Source: SAR202 cluster bacterium (GTDB lineage Bacteria > Chloroflexota > Dehalococcoidia > Lucifugimonadales > UBA1123). Taken from it: DNA of 6,124 bases. The notes under the pieces were generated by a model. The model did no database searches. It worked only from the letters and a program-made list of their open reading frames with translations, and was not told where the DNA came from. Positions 1-5,986 of the stretch are shown here, one piece after another; position 1 is the first letter of the stretch, and each line of letters starts with the position of its first letter. The position numbers and the translations under genes were made by a program. The DNA lies in NCBI GenBank assembly GCA_030743915.1, contig JASLRP010000336.1, positions 1-6,124 of the forward strand, given 5' to 3'.

Positions 1-162
1 GCTCCTGACCTGTGGTTTGGCCATGCCCAACCATCCAGGTGGATACTGTCCTCCGGTCAGGCGAGGGTGGAAACCCCTTCCAATTTCGTGCGGGCAAATT
101 TCCCCGATACAGATGAGGTTGAATTTGTGGCTCGTGTGGAAGCCGCTATCAGTGCAAAATAA
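1..162 (+). CDS. 3' end of an unidentified gene (partial, runs off the left edge)
   Basis: Reading from base 1, the frame stays open for 53 codons and stops at TAA 160-162. The start lies outside the window. The visible tail begins APDLWFGHAQPSRW and ends with an acidic then helical-looking segment, DEVEFVARVEAAISAK, the kind of amphipathic C-terminal helix common in soluble cytoplasmic proteins. I see no membrane segment and no motif that identifies a family. The call rests on the open frame from the edge, plausible amino-acid composition, and the next gene beginning 63 nt downstream on the same strand. A 53-codon open stretch can arise by chance in GC-rich DNA, so this is only moderately sure. 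A competing frame starting at position 17 has lower-quality, low-complexity protein and was not preferred. Confidence 0.5.
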   Translation, partial: APDLWFGHAQPSRWILSSGQARVETPSNFVRANFPDTDEVEFVARVEAAISAK

Positions 163-225
163 GTCAATTGCTCGACCGGCTAACAGGTCAGAAATCCGCG
201 GCGCCCCCGGGCTTCAGAGTGTATC

Positions 226-870
226 GTGAAGGCTTCAAGATTTGCAGCCTCGGCCATATACATTTTGGCAATCATGGTAGTGGGGTGCGCGTCGAGCCCA
301 AACCCGTCGCCAATGGTGGATGTCACCGTAACGCCATTAGTCTCACCAACGCCTGTGCCGACTGCGACGCCCGTGCCCACCCAGACTCCAGTTCCTACGT
401 CAACACCTCGACCTACGCCGACGAACACTCCGCTACCGTGGTTCCTTTTCCCCGATCCCCTCCCTTTGTTGGGCCTGAAATTACAGGACAGGGTGTACCC
501 TGGTTTCAGAGGCAGTTCTGTGTGGCCTGCATACACTCAGGGGGGCCGAATAATTAGTTGGACGCAAGGTGATGCCATTCCTCCGAATCCGCCATTCACC
601 ATATCCTACAACTCTGGAGACACGCTGACCGTTGAGGTCACGGCTAACCATCCTCCAACATCCCTTGAAGTCCAGGTGGGGCTCGATCACGGAGGCAAAA
701 CGCTCACACCCCCGTTCCCTCCCCTCGTGATTGAGCCGTTCGAATTTGAACCTGGCGTAACTTCTGAGTTCAACTTGGATCTTCCTGAAGGCACATTCAT
801 GGTCACAGTCACCGGCGGGTGGGAGGATGTCGGCGGTATATCATATGCGTGGAGATTCGAAGTCGAATAG
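226..870 (+). CDS. Secreted lipoprotein with Thr/Pro-rich stalk and beta-rich C-terminal domain
   Basis: The protein has 214 residues and starts at GTG 226. This is the only usable start after the in-frame stop at 181-183, and the Shine-Dalgarno is weak (AGAG at 216-219). Residues 1-21 form a type II signal peptide: Lys2 and Arg5, a hydrophobic core (IYILAIMVV), then the lipobox VVG-Cys21. Cys21 should be lipidated and hold the protein on the outer face of the membrane. Residues 37-71 are a Thr/Pro linker of hexads such as TPVPTA, typical of extended surface stalks. Residues about 122-214 alternate hydrophobic and polar residues in short strands (DTLTVEVTA, TSLEVQVGLD, GTFMVTVTGGW, YAWRFEVE), resembling an Ig-like or other beta-sandwich fold. 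No catalytic motif is visible. The ligand or role is unknown. Thr/Pro stalks of this style are frequent in Chloroflexota lipoproteins (established pattern). The surface location is well supported, and the function is not. Confidence 0.82.
   Translation: MKASRFAASAIYILAIMVVGCASSPNPSPMVDVTVTPLVSPTPVPTATPVPTQTPVPTSTPRPTPTNTPLPWFLFPDPLPLLGLKLQDRVYPGFRGSSVWPAYTQGGRIISWTQGDAIPPNPPFTISYNSGDTLTVEVTANHPPTSLEVQVGLDHGGKTLTPPFPPLVIEPFEFEPGVTSEFNLDLPEGTFMVTVTGGWEDVGGISYAWRFEVE
349..438 (+). repeat. Thr/Pro hexad repeat coding for the lipoprotein stalk
   Basis: Five consecutive six-residue units cover residues 42-71: TPVPTA, TPVPTQ, TPVPTS, TPRPTP, TNTPLP. The first three are near-identical as protein, yet their codons differ (ACG/ACG/ACT for the first Thr, and CCG/CCC/CCT for the second Pro). 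The repeat is therefore old and kept at the protein level, not a fresh DNA slippage array. It acts as an extended spacer between the lipid anchor and the C-terminal domain. Confidence 0.85.
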
Positions 871-937
871 CATCCATCATCCGAATCTATTCGGGCACGT
901 GAACACGGACACCGATTCTCATAAGGAGATCGACTGA

Positions 938-944
938 GAGGTGA
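938..944 (+). promoter_or_regulatory. Ribosome binding site that fixes the TTG start of the Nudix gene
   Basis: GAGGTGA at 938-944 is a long match to the 16S anti-Shine-Dalgarno and ends 4 nt before TTG 949. A second purine run, AAGGAG at 923-928, is too far away (20 nt). The strong site supports the rare TTG codon as the real start. Confidence 0.7.
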
Positions 945-948
945 AATC

Positions 949-1482
949 TTGAACACCAATCTCGATCAATTTCTATCCCAATATCAGCCCGTATCTCATG
1001 GCGCTGCAAGATGGGGTGGAGGGATCGAACTGGAGGTCACCGGTTACTTCTGTTCGGATGGTCCGCCGCCTGATTTAGTGTCCTCCGTGCGAGCAATCGT
1101 GCTCAACGAGAACTGCGTGCTGGTCATGAATAACTCCAACGGGACCCATATCATCCCAGGTGGTCGGCTGGAGGAAGGCGAGACGCATGAGGAGGCTTTG
1201 AAGCGCGAACTCCTTGAAGAAGCAGGCGCGGAAATCAAGATTATCAACCATGTTGGTTTCGTGCATCTCAGGCACACTACGCCAAAACCGAACAACTACC
1301 AGTTTCTGTATCCCGACTTCCTCTGGGCTGTATACAGCGCGTCCTTCGAGCGGTGGCGTCCTGACGCTAAAATTGAGGATGATTATGAGATTTCCTCTCG
1401 GTTTTTGCATCTCCGGAAGGTTCGCTGTCTTCAACTTGAAGATTATGAATTAGCGTTCCTGGAAGCTACTACTTCAGATTAG
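949..1482 (+). CDS. Nudix hydrolase (plus-strand copy)
   Basis: The protein has 177 residues. Nudix enzymes cleave nucleoside diphosphates linked to another moiety (X), using divalent metal bound by the Nudix box, and are usually cytoplasmic house-cleaning or signalling enzymes. The full box is present at residues 72-94: G72-x5-E78-x7-R86-E87-L88-x-E90-E91-x-G93. It is preceded by the usual beta-strand and loop, THIIPGG. The glutamates E87, E90 and E91 are the expected metal ligands. A 45-residue N-terminal segment (GGGIELEVTGYF, then PPPDLVSSVRAIVL) precedes the core, and the region after residue 97 (HVGFVHLRHT, DFLWAVYSA) supplies the remaining strands. The TTG start is backed by a strong ribosome site at 938-944. 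The gene sits 78 nt after the lipoprotein and 84 nt before the hydrolase, all on the same strand. Substrate cannot be assigned from sequence. The family is sure. Confidence 0.93.
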   Translation: MNTNLDQFLSQYQPVSHGAARWGGGIELEVTGYFCSDGPPPDLVSSVRAIVLNENCVLVMNNSNGTHIIPGGRLEEGETHEEALKRELLEEAGAEIKIINHVGFVHLRHTTPKPNNYQFLYPDFLWAVYSASFERWRPDAKIEDDYEISSRFLHLRKVRCLQLEDYELAFLEATTSD

Positions 1483-1496
1483 TCTGCCACTGGACA

Positions 1497-1551
1497 CGTC
1501 TGATACCCTATGCGCCAGACGCCCGACACAGGCCAACCGACTCATCAGACG
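1497..1551. repeat. 8-bp inverted repeat upstream of the hydrolase gene
   Basis: CGTCTGAT at 1497-1504 is exactly complementary to ATCAGACG at 1544-1551, with 39 nt between. The right arm runs into the Shine-Dalgarno GGAGGA at 1551-1556, so a folded leader could influence ribosome access. The arms are short and the loop is long, so chance is a real alternative. Confidence 0.25.
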
Positions 1552-1556
1552 GAGGA
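1551..1556 (+). promoter_or_regulatory. Ribosome binding site selecting ATG 1567 for the hydrolase
   Basis: GGAGGA at 1551-1556 lies 10 nt before ATG 1567. The alternative in-frame ATG at 1510 has no purine-rich site before it, and it would add 19 polar residues (MRQTPDTGQ...) that precede the natural first strand of the fold. Confidence 0.65.
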
Positions 1557-1566
1557 AGATCACGCC

Positions 1567-2448
1567 ATGCCCAGAGCCACAGTCAACGGACTCGATGTTA
1601 ACTACGAGGTCAGCGGGACCGGAGTTCCCGCCCTGTTCATCCACGGAGGGTTCGGAGGCCCAGGCACGACACTGGTTCCTCAGAACCGCAACGACGCCGA
1701 ACTTCTGCCCTCCGACAAGGTGATGACCATATCCTACGACCGCCGAAACGCCGGACAGTCGGAGTACGACAAGTCCCACTATACCGTGGCCGACCTTGCC
1801 GCCGACGCCCGCGCATTGCTGGCGCATCTGGGAATCGACAAGTCCATCATCGTCGGTAGCTCGATGGGCGGCATGGTGGCCCAACAGTACGCTCTGGACT
1901 ATCCTCAGCACGTAGAGGCGCTGGCCCTGATCAACACCGGCACGAACCTGATGGACGCCACGCCCTTCGGCCCCGCGATGAAGAATGCCGTCAAGCAAGC
2001 CGCCGAGATGGGAGACCGCGCATTCTTCGATTCTCGAAAGGACGCCCTCCGAGACCCGCCTGCCGGAGGCCTGTTCACCCGACCAACTCCCGAAGCAGAA
2101 GAGCAACTTCGACAACGCAACGAAGCCCTCAAAATCGCCCTGCAAGAGGCGTCCGACAACGACCTTTTCATCTATTCAACGGGTATGCTCAGAAACCAGG
2201 AAGCGTTCATCGGCTTCGACTACGCTCCCCGACTCTCCGAGATAAAGATGCCGGTCTGCATCGTCCACGGCAACGCCGACTCGGTGGTGCCCTTCGATTA
2301 CGGCAAAGCCCTTCACCAGGGCATCCCGCAGTCCGAGCTTTTCGAGATCGAGGGCGCGAACCACGGAGTCCTGGGCTGGCCCGACGCCGCCGATGCGTTC
2401 CGCGATTGGGTCGTGCGCAACATCTCGACACCACAGGCGGTCTCGTAG
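1567..2448 (+). CDS. Alpha/beta hydrolase (serine hydrolase, esterase/lactonase type)
   Basis: The protein has 293 residues when started at ATG 1567, a usual length for the fold, and begins directly with the first strand (MPRATVNGLDVNYEVSG). The oxyanion segment is HGGFGG at residues 26-31. A YDRRNAGQS segment follows at 57-65. The nucleophile elbow is GSSMG at 97-101, with Ser99 as nucleophile. The acid is Asp238 in VHGNADSVVP and the base is His266 in EGANHGV. The triad is complete and in the right order, and a helical cap occupies roughly residues 125-215. Ser, not Asp, as nucleophile and the absence of an HGxP motif argue against a haloalkane dehalogenase or epoxide hydrolase. No signal peptide is seen, so it is cytoplasmic and likely hydrolyses an ester, lactone, thioester or C-C bond. 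It lies 174 nt upstream of the CoA-transferase pair on the same strand, which hints at a shared catabolic pathway but does not prove co-transcription. Confidence 0.93.
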   Translation: MPRATVNGLDVNYEVSGTGVPALFIHGGFGGPGTTLVPQNRNDAELLPSDKVMTISYDRRNAGQSEYDKSHYTVADLAADARALLAHLGIDKSIIVGSSMGGMVAQQYALDYPQHVEALALINTGTNLMDATPFGPAMKNAVKQAAEMGDRAFFDSRKDALRDPPAGGLFTRPTPEAEEQLRQRNEALKIALQEASDNDLFIYSTGMLRNQEAFIGFDYAPRLSEIKMPVCIVHGNADSVVPFDYGKALHQGIPQSELFEIEGANHGVLGWPDAADAFRDWVVRNISTPQAVS

Positions 2449-2622
2449 ATAATCCTGCCATGCTGAATCGCAACGAAGCATCTGGTCGCAAGTAATTCAA
2501 CCCTGGCATTGCACGTGACCAGACTCTTCACTCCGTTCAGAGTGGCGTTGCTGATACTATGGCTGACAGTTCGCCCTCTGACACCTGAATACCCGACACC
2601 TGAAACTCAGAAGGAACCAACC
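2449..2622. other. Intergenic gap between hydrolase and CoA-transferase genes, with a short direct repeat
   Basis: This 174-nt gap contains no gene I can support. GACACCTGAA occurs twice, at 2580-2589 and 2595-2604, spaced 15 bp start to start, immediately upstream of the ribosome site of the first CoA-transferase. It could be a regulator half-site pair or a small duplication. The frame of the downstream gene stays open back to TTG 2509, but this stretch (HVTRLFTPFRVALLILWL...) does not resemble the start of that family. I see no convincing promoter or terminator. Confidence 0.4.
2611..2616 (+). promoter_or_regulatory. Ribosome binding site selecting ATG 2623
   Basis: AAGGAA at 2611-2616 lies 6 nt before ATG 2623. 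The resulting protein opens with MIKPRALEGVRVIDF, which matches the standard start of CaiB/BaiF proteins, so the longer reading from TTG 2509 is not needed. Confidence 0.65.
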
Positions 2623-3951
2623 ATGATAAAACCCCGCGCCCTGGAAGGCGTTCGAGTTATCGACTTCACCTGCGTCCGCGCAGGGCCGATGGCGACCCGC
2701 TGGCTGGGCATCTTCGGGGCCGAGGTCATCAAGATCGAGTGGCCCGAGCGCCTGGACTCCTTCCGCCGCAACCAGGGCACCGCGCCGCCGGACGTCGAGC
2801 CTGGGCCGAACTCGCCGGGGATGTTCGCAGACCAGCACGTCAACAAACGGGCCATTACACTGAACGTCCGGTCAGACAAGGGCATGGACATCCTCAAACG
2901 CCTGATCAAAGTGTCCGACATCGTGATCGAGAACTTTTCGTCCCGCGTGATGCAGAGTTGGGGGCTGAGCTACGAAGAACAAAAGGAACTCAACCCCGAG
3001 ATCATCTATGTGTCGATGGCGGGACTGGGACAGACCGGCCCTGACCACGCCTACACGACGATGGGGCCGTCGGCCCAGGCGCTGTCAGGCCAGACCTTCC
3101 TCTCTGGATTGCCTGGGCAGCCTCCCGCAGGCTGGGGATGGTCGTACATGGACGACACGGGCGGCATGTACGGAGCGATAACCGCTCTCACCGCCCTGCG
3201 CCATCGGGACGCCACGGGCCAGGGCCAGCACGTTGACCTGTCCCAGATGACGACGGGCATCACACTGACCGGCTCCGCGTTTCTGGACCGCACAGTGAAC
3301 AAACGTCCATCCCGTCGCGTGGGCTACCCGCCCGGAAATCGCACGACGTGGCCGGGAACTCCAGTGATGAACAACTATCGAGGCCCGACCGCCGTGCCCC
3401 ACAACTCCTACCGCACCAACGGAGACGACTACAACGCCTGGTGCGTGATCGCCTGCTTCTCCGATGACGAGTGGAATAAGCTGATCGAGGTCATGGGCAG
3501 TCCCGAATGGGCAAAGGACGCCAGATTCTCAAGTCTGGCAGGCCGCATCCAGTCCCAGGTCGAGATTGATCGGGGCATCGAGTCGTGGACTCAGACGCTG
3601 GACAAATACGAGGTGATGGTATTGTGCCAGGAAGCGGGCGTCCGGGCCATGCCCGTCCAGAGTTCGGAGAACCGCATGGAACACGACCCTCAACTCCGAG
3701 AGCGGGGCATGTTCACCGAGCTTGAGCATCCTGTGTTGGGCGCCCGAAAGGTGCAGAACGCGCCATTCAGATTCTCGAAAACTTCCGTCGAGATCGACCG
3801 CCACGCGCCACTCCTCGGACAGCACACGGTCGAGGTAATGAAGGGAGTTCTGGGCCTCAGTCGTGAGGAGGTGGCCGAGGGATTCGAGGACGGCACCTTC
3901 TGGCCGTCGGGCATGCCCATCCAACCATACGTCGAGGAGGCGCTGCGATGA
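2623..3951 (+). CDS. CaiB/BaiF family III CoA-transferase, subunit with the catalytic Asp
   Basis: The protein has 442 residues, typical for the family. Family III enzymes move CoA between organic acids through an aspartyl-CoA thioester on a conserved Asp, and work as interlocked dimers in the cytoplasm. The N-terminal Rossmann-like segment is at residues 7-39 (LEGVRVIDF ... GAEVIKIE). The GQTGP turn is at about 136-140. The segment YMDDTGGMYGA carries Asp177 (codon 3151-3153) at the position of the catalytic Asp of formyl-CoA transferase, with Asp178 beside it. TGQGQHVDLS at about 198-207 and the C-terminal motifs DPQLRERGMF (355-364) and HAPLLGQHT (394-402) are also family hallmarks. Its stop overlaps the start of the next gene by ATGA, so the two should be made in step. 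The donor and acceptor acids cannot be read from sequence. The alpha/beta hydrolase upstream may share the pathway (inference). Confidence 0.94.
   Translation: MIKPRALEGVRVIDFTCVRAGPMATRWLGIFGAEVIKIEWPERLDSFRRNQGTAPPDVEPGPNSPGMFADQHVNKRAITLNVRSDKGMDILKRLIKVSDIVIENFSSRVMQSWGLSYEEQKELNPEIIYVSMAGLGQTGPDHAYTTMGPSAQALSGQTFLSGLPGQPPAGWGWSYMDDTGGMYGAITALTALRHRDATGQGQHVDLSQMTTGITLTGSAFLDRTVNKRPSRRVGYPPGNRTTWPGTPVMNNYRGPTAVPHNSYRTNGDDYNAWCVIACFSDDEWNKLIEVMGSPEWAKDARFSSLAGRIQSQVEIDRGIESWTQTLDKYEVMVLCQEAGVRAMPVQSSENRMEHDPQLRERGMFTELEHPVLGARKVQNAPFRFSKTSVEIDRHAPLLGQHTVEVMKGVLGLSREEVAEGFEDGTFWPSGMPIQPYVEEALR
3934..3951 (+). promoter_or_regulatory. Ribosome binding site plus ATGA stop/start overlap (translational coupling)
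   Basis: GAGGAGG at 3934-3940, inside the end of the first transferase gene, sits 7 nt before ATG 3948. The ATG overlaps the TGA stop at 3949-3951. This arrangement lets terminating ribosomes restart at once and usually indicates subunits needed in equal amounts. Confidence 0.85.
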
Positions 3952-5222
3952 CCATTCCTCTGATGAGCACGCCGAGCCAGCGCGGCCCCCTGTCAGGACT
4001 CATCGTCCTGGAGGTGGCGGACGAAAAGGGTCAGTTCTGCGGCAAGCTGATGGCCGACCTTGGGGCCAACGTCATCAAGGTCGAGCCTCCCGGAGGCGAG
4101 AGCGCCCGGCGCGTCGGCCCCTTTCTGGACGACATCCCCCATCCGGAGCGCAGCCTGTACTTCTGGCACTACAACACCTCCAAGCACGGCGTCACCCTGA
4201 ATCTGGACACCACCGACGGCAGGGCGATATTCACGATGATGGCCGGCATCGCCGACGTGATAATCGACTCCTACCCGCCTGACTATCTCACGTCGCGGGG
4301 TCTTGGCTACGAAAACCTGTCACGCGCAAACCCCGGCCTGATAATGTGCTCCATAACCCCCTTCGGTCAGTCGGGGCCGTGGCGCGACTACAAGACCTCC
4401 GATCTGCTCCACCTGGGCGCGGGGGGACAGATGGCCTCCACCGGATACAACGAGGAGGACGTTCCCGGCGCTCCTCCCATCGCTCCCGGAGGCGGCAACG
4501 CATGGCACATCGGCAGCAACTTCGCCTACATGTCCATCATGGCCGCCCTGCACTATCGCCACGTGGCGCAGGAGGGACAGCACATCGACGTTTCGATTCA
4601 TGAGGCGTGCCACCTGACCACCGAAGCCGCCATGCCCAACTACATATACGGAGGCGCGGTGGTCCAGCGAAACACCGGGCGTCACCACTCGGTCGGCCCG
4701 TCCTTCCCGTCCCAGATCGAATCCAGCGACGGCGGATGGGTCCAGACCACAGGCTCCGGGGGCAACCCCACGCCTCGCAGGCTTCGAGGTCTCGCCGAGT
4801 GGATGGACACCTACGGCCTCGCCGGAGACCTGCTGGACGACAAGTACCTCGACCTCGACACTTTCCGGGAGAGCCTGCCTCACATAAACGAGGTGATTTC
4901 GGAATTCATCAAGAACGTCCCCCAGGAGGAGGCGTGGCGCGGAGGTCAGAAGCACGGCTACCCGTGGGGCGCAATCAGGACGCTGGACGAGATCATCGGC
5001 GACCCCCACCTGACCGAGCGCGGCTTCTTCACCGAGGTCGAGCATCCCGAGTTGGGCAAGACCTTCACCTACCCAGGCCCAGCCGCCATCTACAACGGCT
5101 CCCCCTGGTCAATCTCCCGCCGCGCGCCGCTAATCGGCGAGCACAACTTCATGGTCTACTGCACCGAGCTTGGCCTCTCGAAGGGGGAGTTGGTGGCGTT
5201 GGCTGAGGGTGGGGTGATATAG
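3948..5222 (+). CDS. CaiB/BaiF family III CoA-transferase homologue lacking the catalytic Asp
   Basis: The protein has 424 residues and is a full-length family member. Residues about 16-47 form the N-terminal segment (LSGLIVLEVADEKG ... GANVIKVEPP). FGQSGPW lies at 139-145 and EGQHIDVS at 209-216, with DPHLTERGFF at 352-361 and RAPLIGEHN at 392-400. Where its partner has Met-Asp-Asp (Asp177/178), this protein has Ala-Trp186-His187 (4500-4508). The match is ungapped both from the upstream PP pair and from the downstream ALxxR helix, so the Asp is really absent. No other acidic residue lies near that position. It may therefore be the non-catalytic half of a heteromer. Some family III enzymes are known as two-gene heteromers, such as BbsE/BbsF (benzylsuccinate CoA-transferase) and the Chloroflexus succinyl-CoA:malate enzyme SmtA/SmtB. 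Identity with either is not claimed. A start at ATG 3963 is possible, but the ribosome site favours 3948. Confidence 0.92.
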   Translation: MTIPLMSTPSQRGPLSGLIVLEVADEKGQFCGKLMADLGANVIKVEPPGGESARRVGPFLDDIPHPERSLYFWHYNTSKHGVTLNLDTTDGRAIFTMMAGIADVIIDSYPPDYLTSRGLGYENLSRANPGLIMCSITPFGQSGPWRDYKTSDLLHLGAGGQMASTGYNEEDVPGAPPIAPGGGNAWHIGSNFAYMSIMAALHYRHVAQEGQHIDVSIHEACHLTTEAAMPNYIYGGAVVQRNTGRHHSVGPSFPSQIESSDGGWVQTTGSGGNPTPRRLRGLAEWMDTYGLAGDLLDDKYLDLDTFRESLPHINEVISEFIKNVPQEEAWRGGQKHGYPWGAIRTLDEIIGDPHLTERGFFTEVEHPELGKTFTYPGPAAIYNGSPWSISRRAPLIGEHNFMVYCTELGLSKGELVALAEGGVI

Positions 5223-5326
5223 CCTTCGGTGATGTTACAAAAGTGTGTGCGCGTCGTAACAGCTCCCTCCGAACACGTCGTTTTTCCGACCACATTCGAT
5301 GACCAGCGTCAACGACACCAACAGGC

Positions 5327-5356
5327 CAATGCAACATTTTGCTGTATTACGTCTCA
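5327..5356. repeat. Left copy of 30-bp imperfect direct repeat (module A)
   Basis: Module A here matches 5947-5976 without gaps at 25 of 30 positions. The shared core is ATGCAACA, TTT, GCTGTA and GTCTCA. The mismatches are at 5328, 5337, 5347, 5348 and 5350. The copies lie on either side of the minus-strand Nudix gene, exactly 620 bp apart. Confidence 0.7.
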
Positions 5357-5391
5357 AACCCCTGTTATGTCTCCATGGGCGTCTCGAAACC

Positions 5392-5401
5392 AGTGTCCTG
5401 A
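5392..5401. repeat. Left copy of 10-bp direct repeat (module B)
   Basis: AGTGTCCTGA is identical to 5991-6000. It follows module A after 35 nt here and after 14 nt in the right copy, so the two modules occur in the same order and orientation on both sides of the Nudix gene. Confidence 0.55.
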
Positions 5402-5436
5402 TCTAAACCAGTCGGGGGTGCCACCTACACCAGAAT

Positions 5437-5931
5437 TTACTTTACAAAGGGTGTTTTGACGTGCAGTGCAGCATCTGTGATGCGAATCCTATGAGATAAA
5501 AGCACTTGTTCGGGGAGGGAATCGATGGGATGATACTTTAGGTCGGTGCTTTCCTCTGAAACCTGAAGTTGACCGCCTATCTGCGCACATTCGAACACGG
5601 AAACTACCGAGTGAACCAAATTGCCGTCTGGATATTGCATGAAGCAGAAGTCATCGGGGTCTGAGTATATGCCCACAAGTCGTGTTACCTCCACTGTCAG
5701 GCCCGTCTCCTCCAACACCTCCCGGACGACGGCATCCTGGACCGACTCCCCGATATCGACCGCACCGCCAGGGAGGCCCCAGAAGCCATTGTCGGATCGC
5801 TTTTCCATCAATACCCATCCATCGTCGTCGAATATTATTGCGCTGGCCCCCGCAGCGATACGGTTAGGCATCCCGGTCAATGGATTGCCAGTGCTGTCCT
5901 TGTATTTAGTCCAATCGAACTCGAAACTCAT
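5437..5931 (-). CDS. Nudix hydrolase (minus-strand copy)
   Basis: The protein has 164 residues, with start codon at 5929-5931 and stop at 5437-5439 on the minus strand. A run of Gs (GGGGGA) lies a few bases before the ATG as a modest ribosome site. The Nudix box is complete at residues 56-78 (DNA about 5698-5766): G56-x5-E62-x7-R70-E71-V72-x-E74-E75-x-G77-L78. It follows the typical KRSDNGFWGLPGG strand and loop. E71, E74 and E75 are the expected metal ligands. The N-terminal 22 residues (MSFEFDWTKYKDSTGNPLTGMP) form a short lead before the first strand, AAGASAIIFDDDGWVLM. Strand and loop spacing resembles the ADP-ribose or small-nucleotide pyrophosphatase groups, but the substrate is undetermined. 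It is clearly a different lineage from the plus-strand Nudix protein at 949-1482, with little similarity outside the box. It stands alone, convergent to the CoA-transferase genes, and is bracketed by repeats. Confidence 0.93.
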   Translation of the reverse strand: MSFEFDWTKYKDSTGNPLTGMPNRIAAGASAIIFDDDGWVLMEKRSDNGFWGLPGGAVDIGESVQDAVVREVLEETGLTVEVTRLVGIYSDPDDFCFMQYPDGNLVHSVVSVFECAQIGGQLQVSEESTDLKYHPIDSLPEQVLLSHRIRITDAALHVKTPFVK

Positions 5932-5946
5932 TTGTCCCCCGATTCA

Positions 5947-5976
5947 CCATGCAACAATTTGCTGTAAAATGTCTCA
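5947..5976. repeat. Right copy of 30-bp imperfect direct repeat (module A)
   Basis: This partner of 5327-5356 (25/30 identical, no gaps) lies 15 bp upstream of the minus-strand Nudix start codon. It therefore covers where that gene's leader or promoter would be. Because the left copy is downstream of the same gene and not in front of any other gene, a purely promoter-related role does not explain both copies. Confidence 0.7.
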
Positions 5977-5986
5977 CATGGTTCTA

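Larger units (their letters stand above)
5223..5436. other. Intergenic stretch between convergent genes
   Basis: This 214-nt stretch separates two genes that face each other. A strong terminator would be expected, but I find only weak inverted pairs: TGTTAC 5233-5238 with GTAACA 5256-5261 (17-nt loop), and GTCG 5277-5280 with CGAC 5287-5290 around a T-run. Neither is convincing. The second half carries the left copy of a two-part repeat (5327-5356 and 5392-5401). A 76-codon open frame starting at 5229 is Cys/Gln/Pro-rich, has no recognisable feature and was not called. Confidence 0.5.

Noticed and set aside
180..536. Minus-strand frame with VGVGTGV-type repeats
   Set aside because: It is the antisense reading of the Thr/Pro stalk of the lipoprotein; the repeats are a by-product of the hexad codons.
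881..894. CCGAA/TTCGG hairpin after the lipoprotein gene as a terminator
   Set aside because: The stem is only 5 bp and no T-run follows.
1474..2145. Long minus-strand open frame across the hydrolase gene
   Set aside because: It lies opposite a gene with a complete catalytic triad, has no recognisable motif, and such shadows are common in GC-rich DNA.
4320..5045. 241-codon minus-strand open frame inside the second CoA-transferase
   Set aside because: The sense strand encodes clear family motifs over the same bases; the antisense protein is Val/Gly/Arg-rich without domains.
4607..5206. 199-codon plus-strand frame inside the second CoA-transferase
   Set aside because: It is the Arg/Pro/His-rich frame-shifted reading of the real gene.
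5229..5459. Possible 76-residue protein after the CoA-transferase pair
   Set aside because: No ribosome site, odd Cys/Gln/Pro composition, and it runs through the repeat modules into the end of the opposite-strand Nudix gene.
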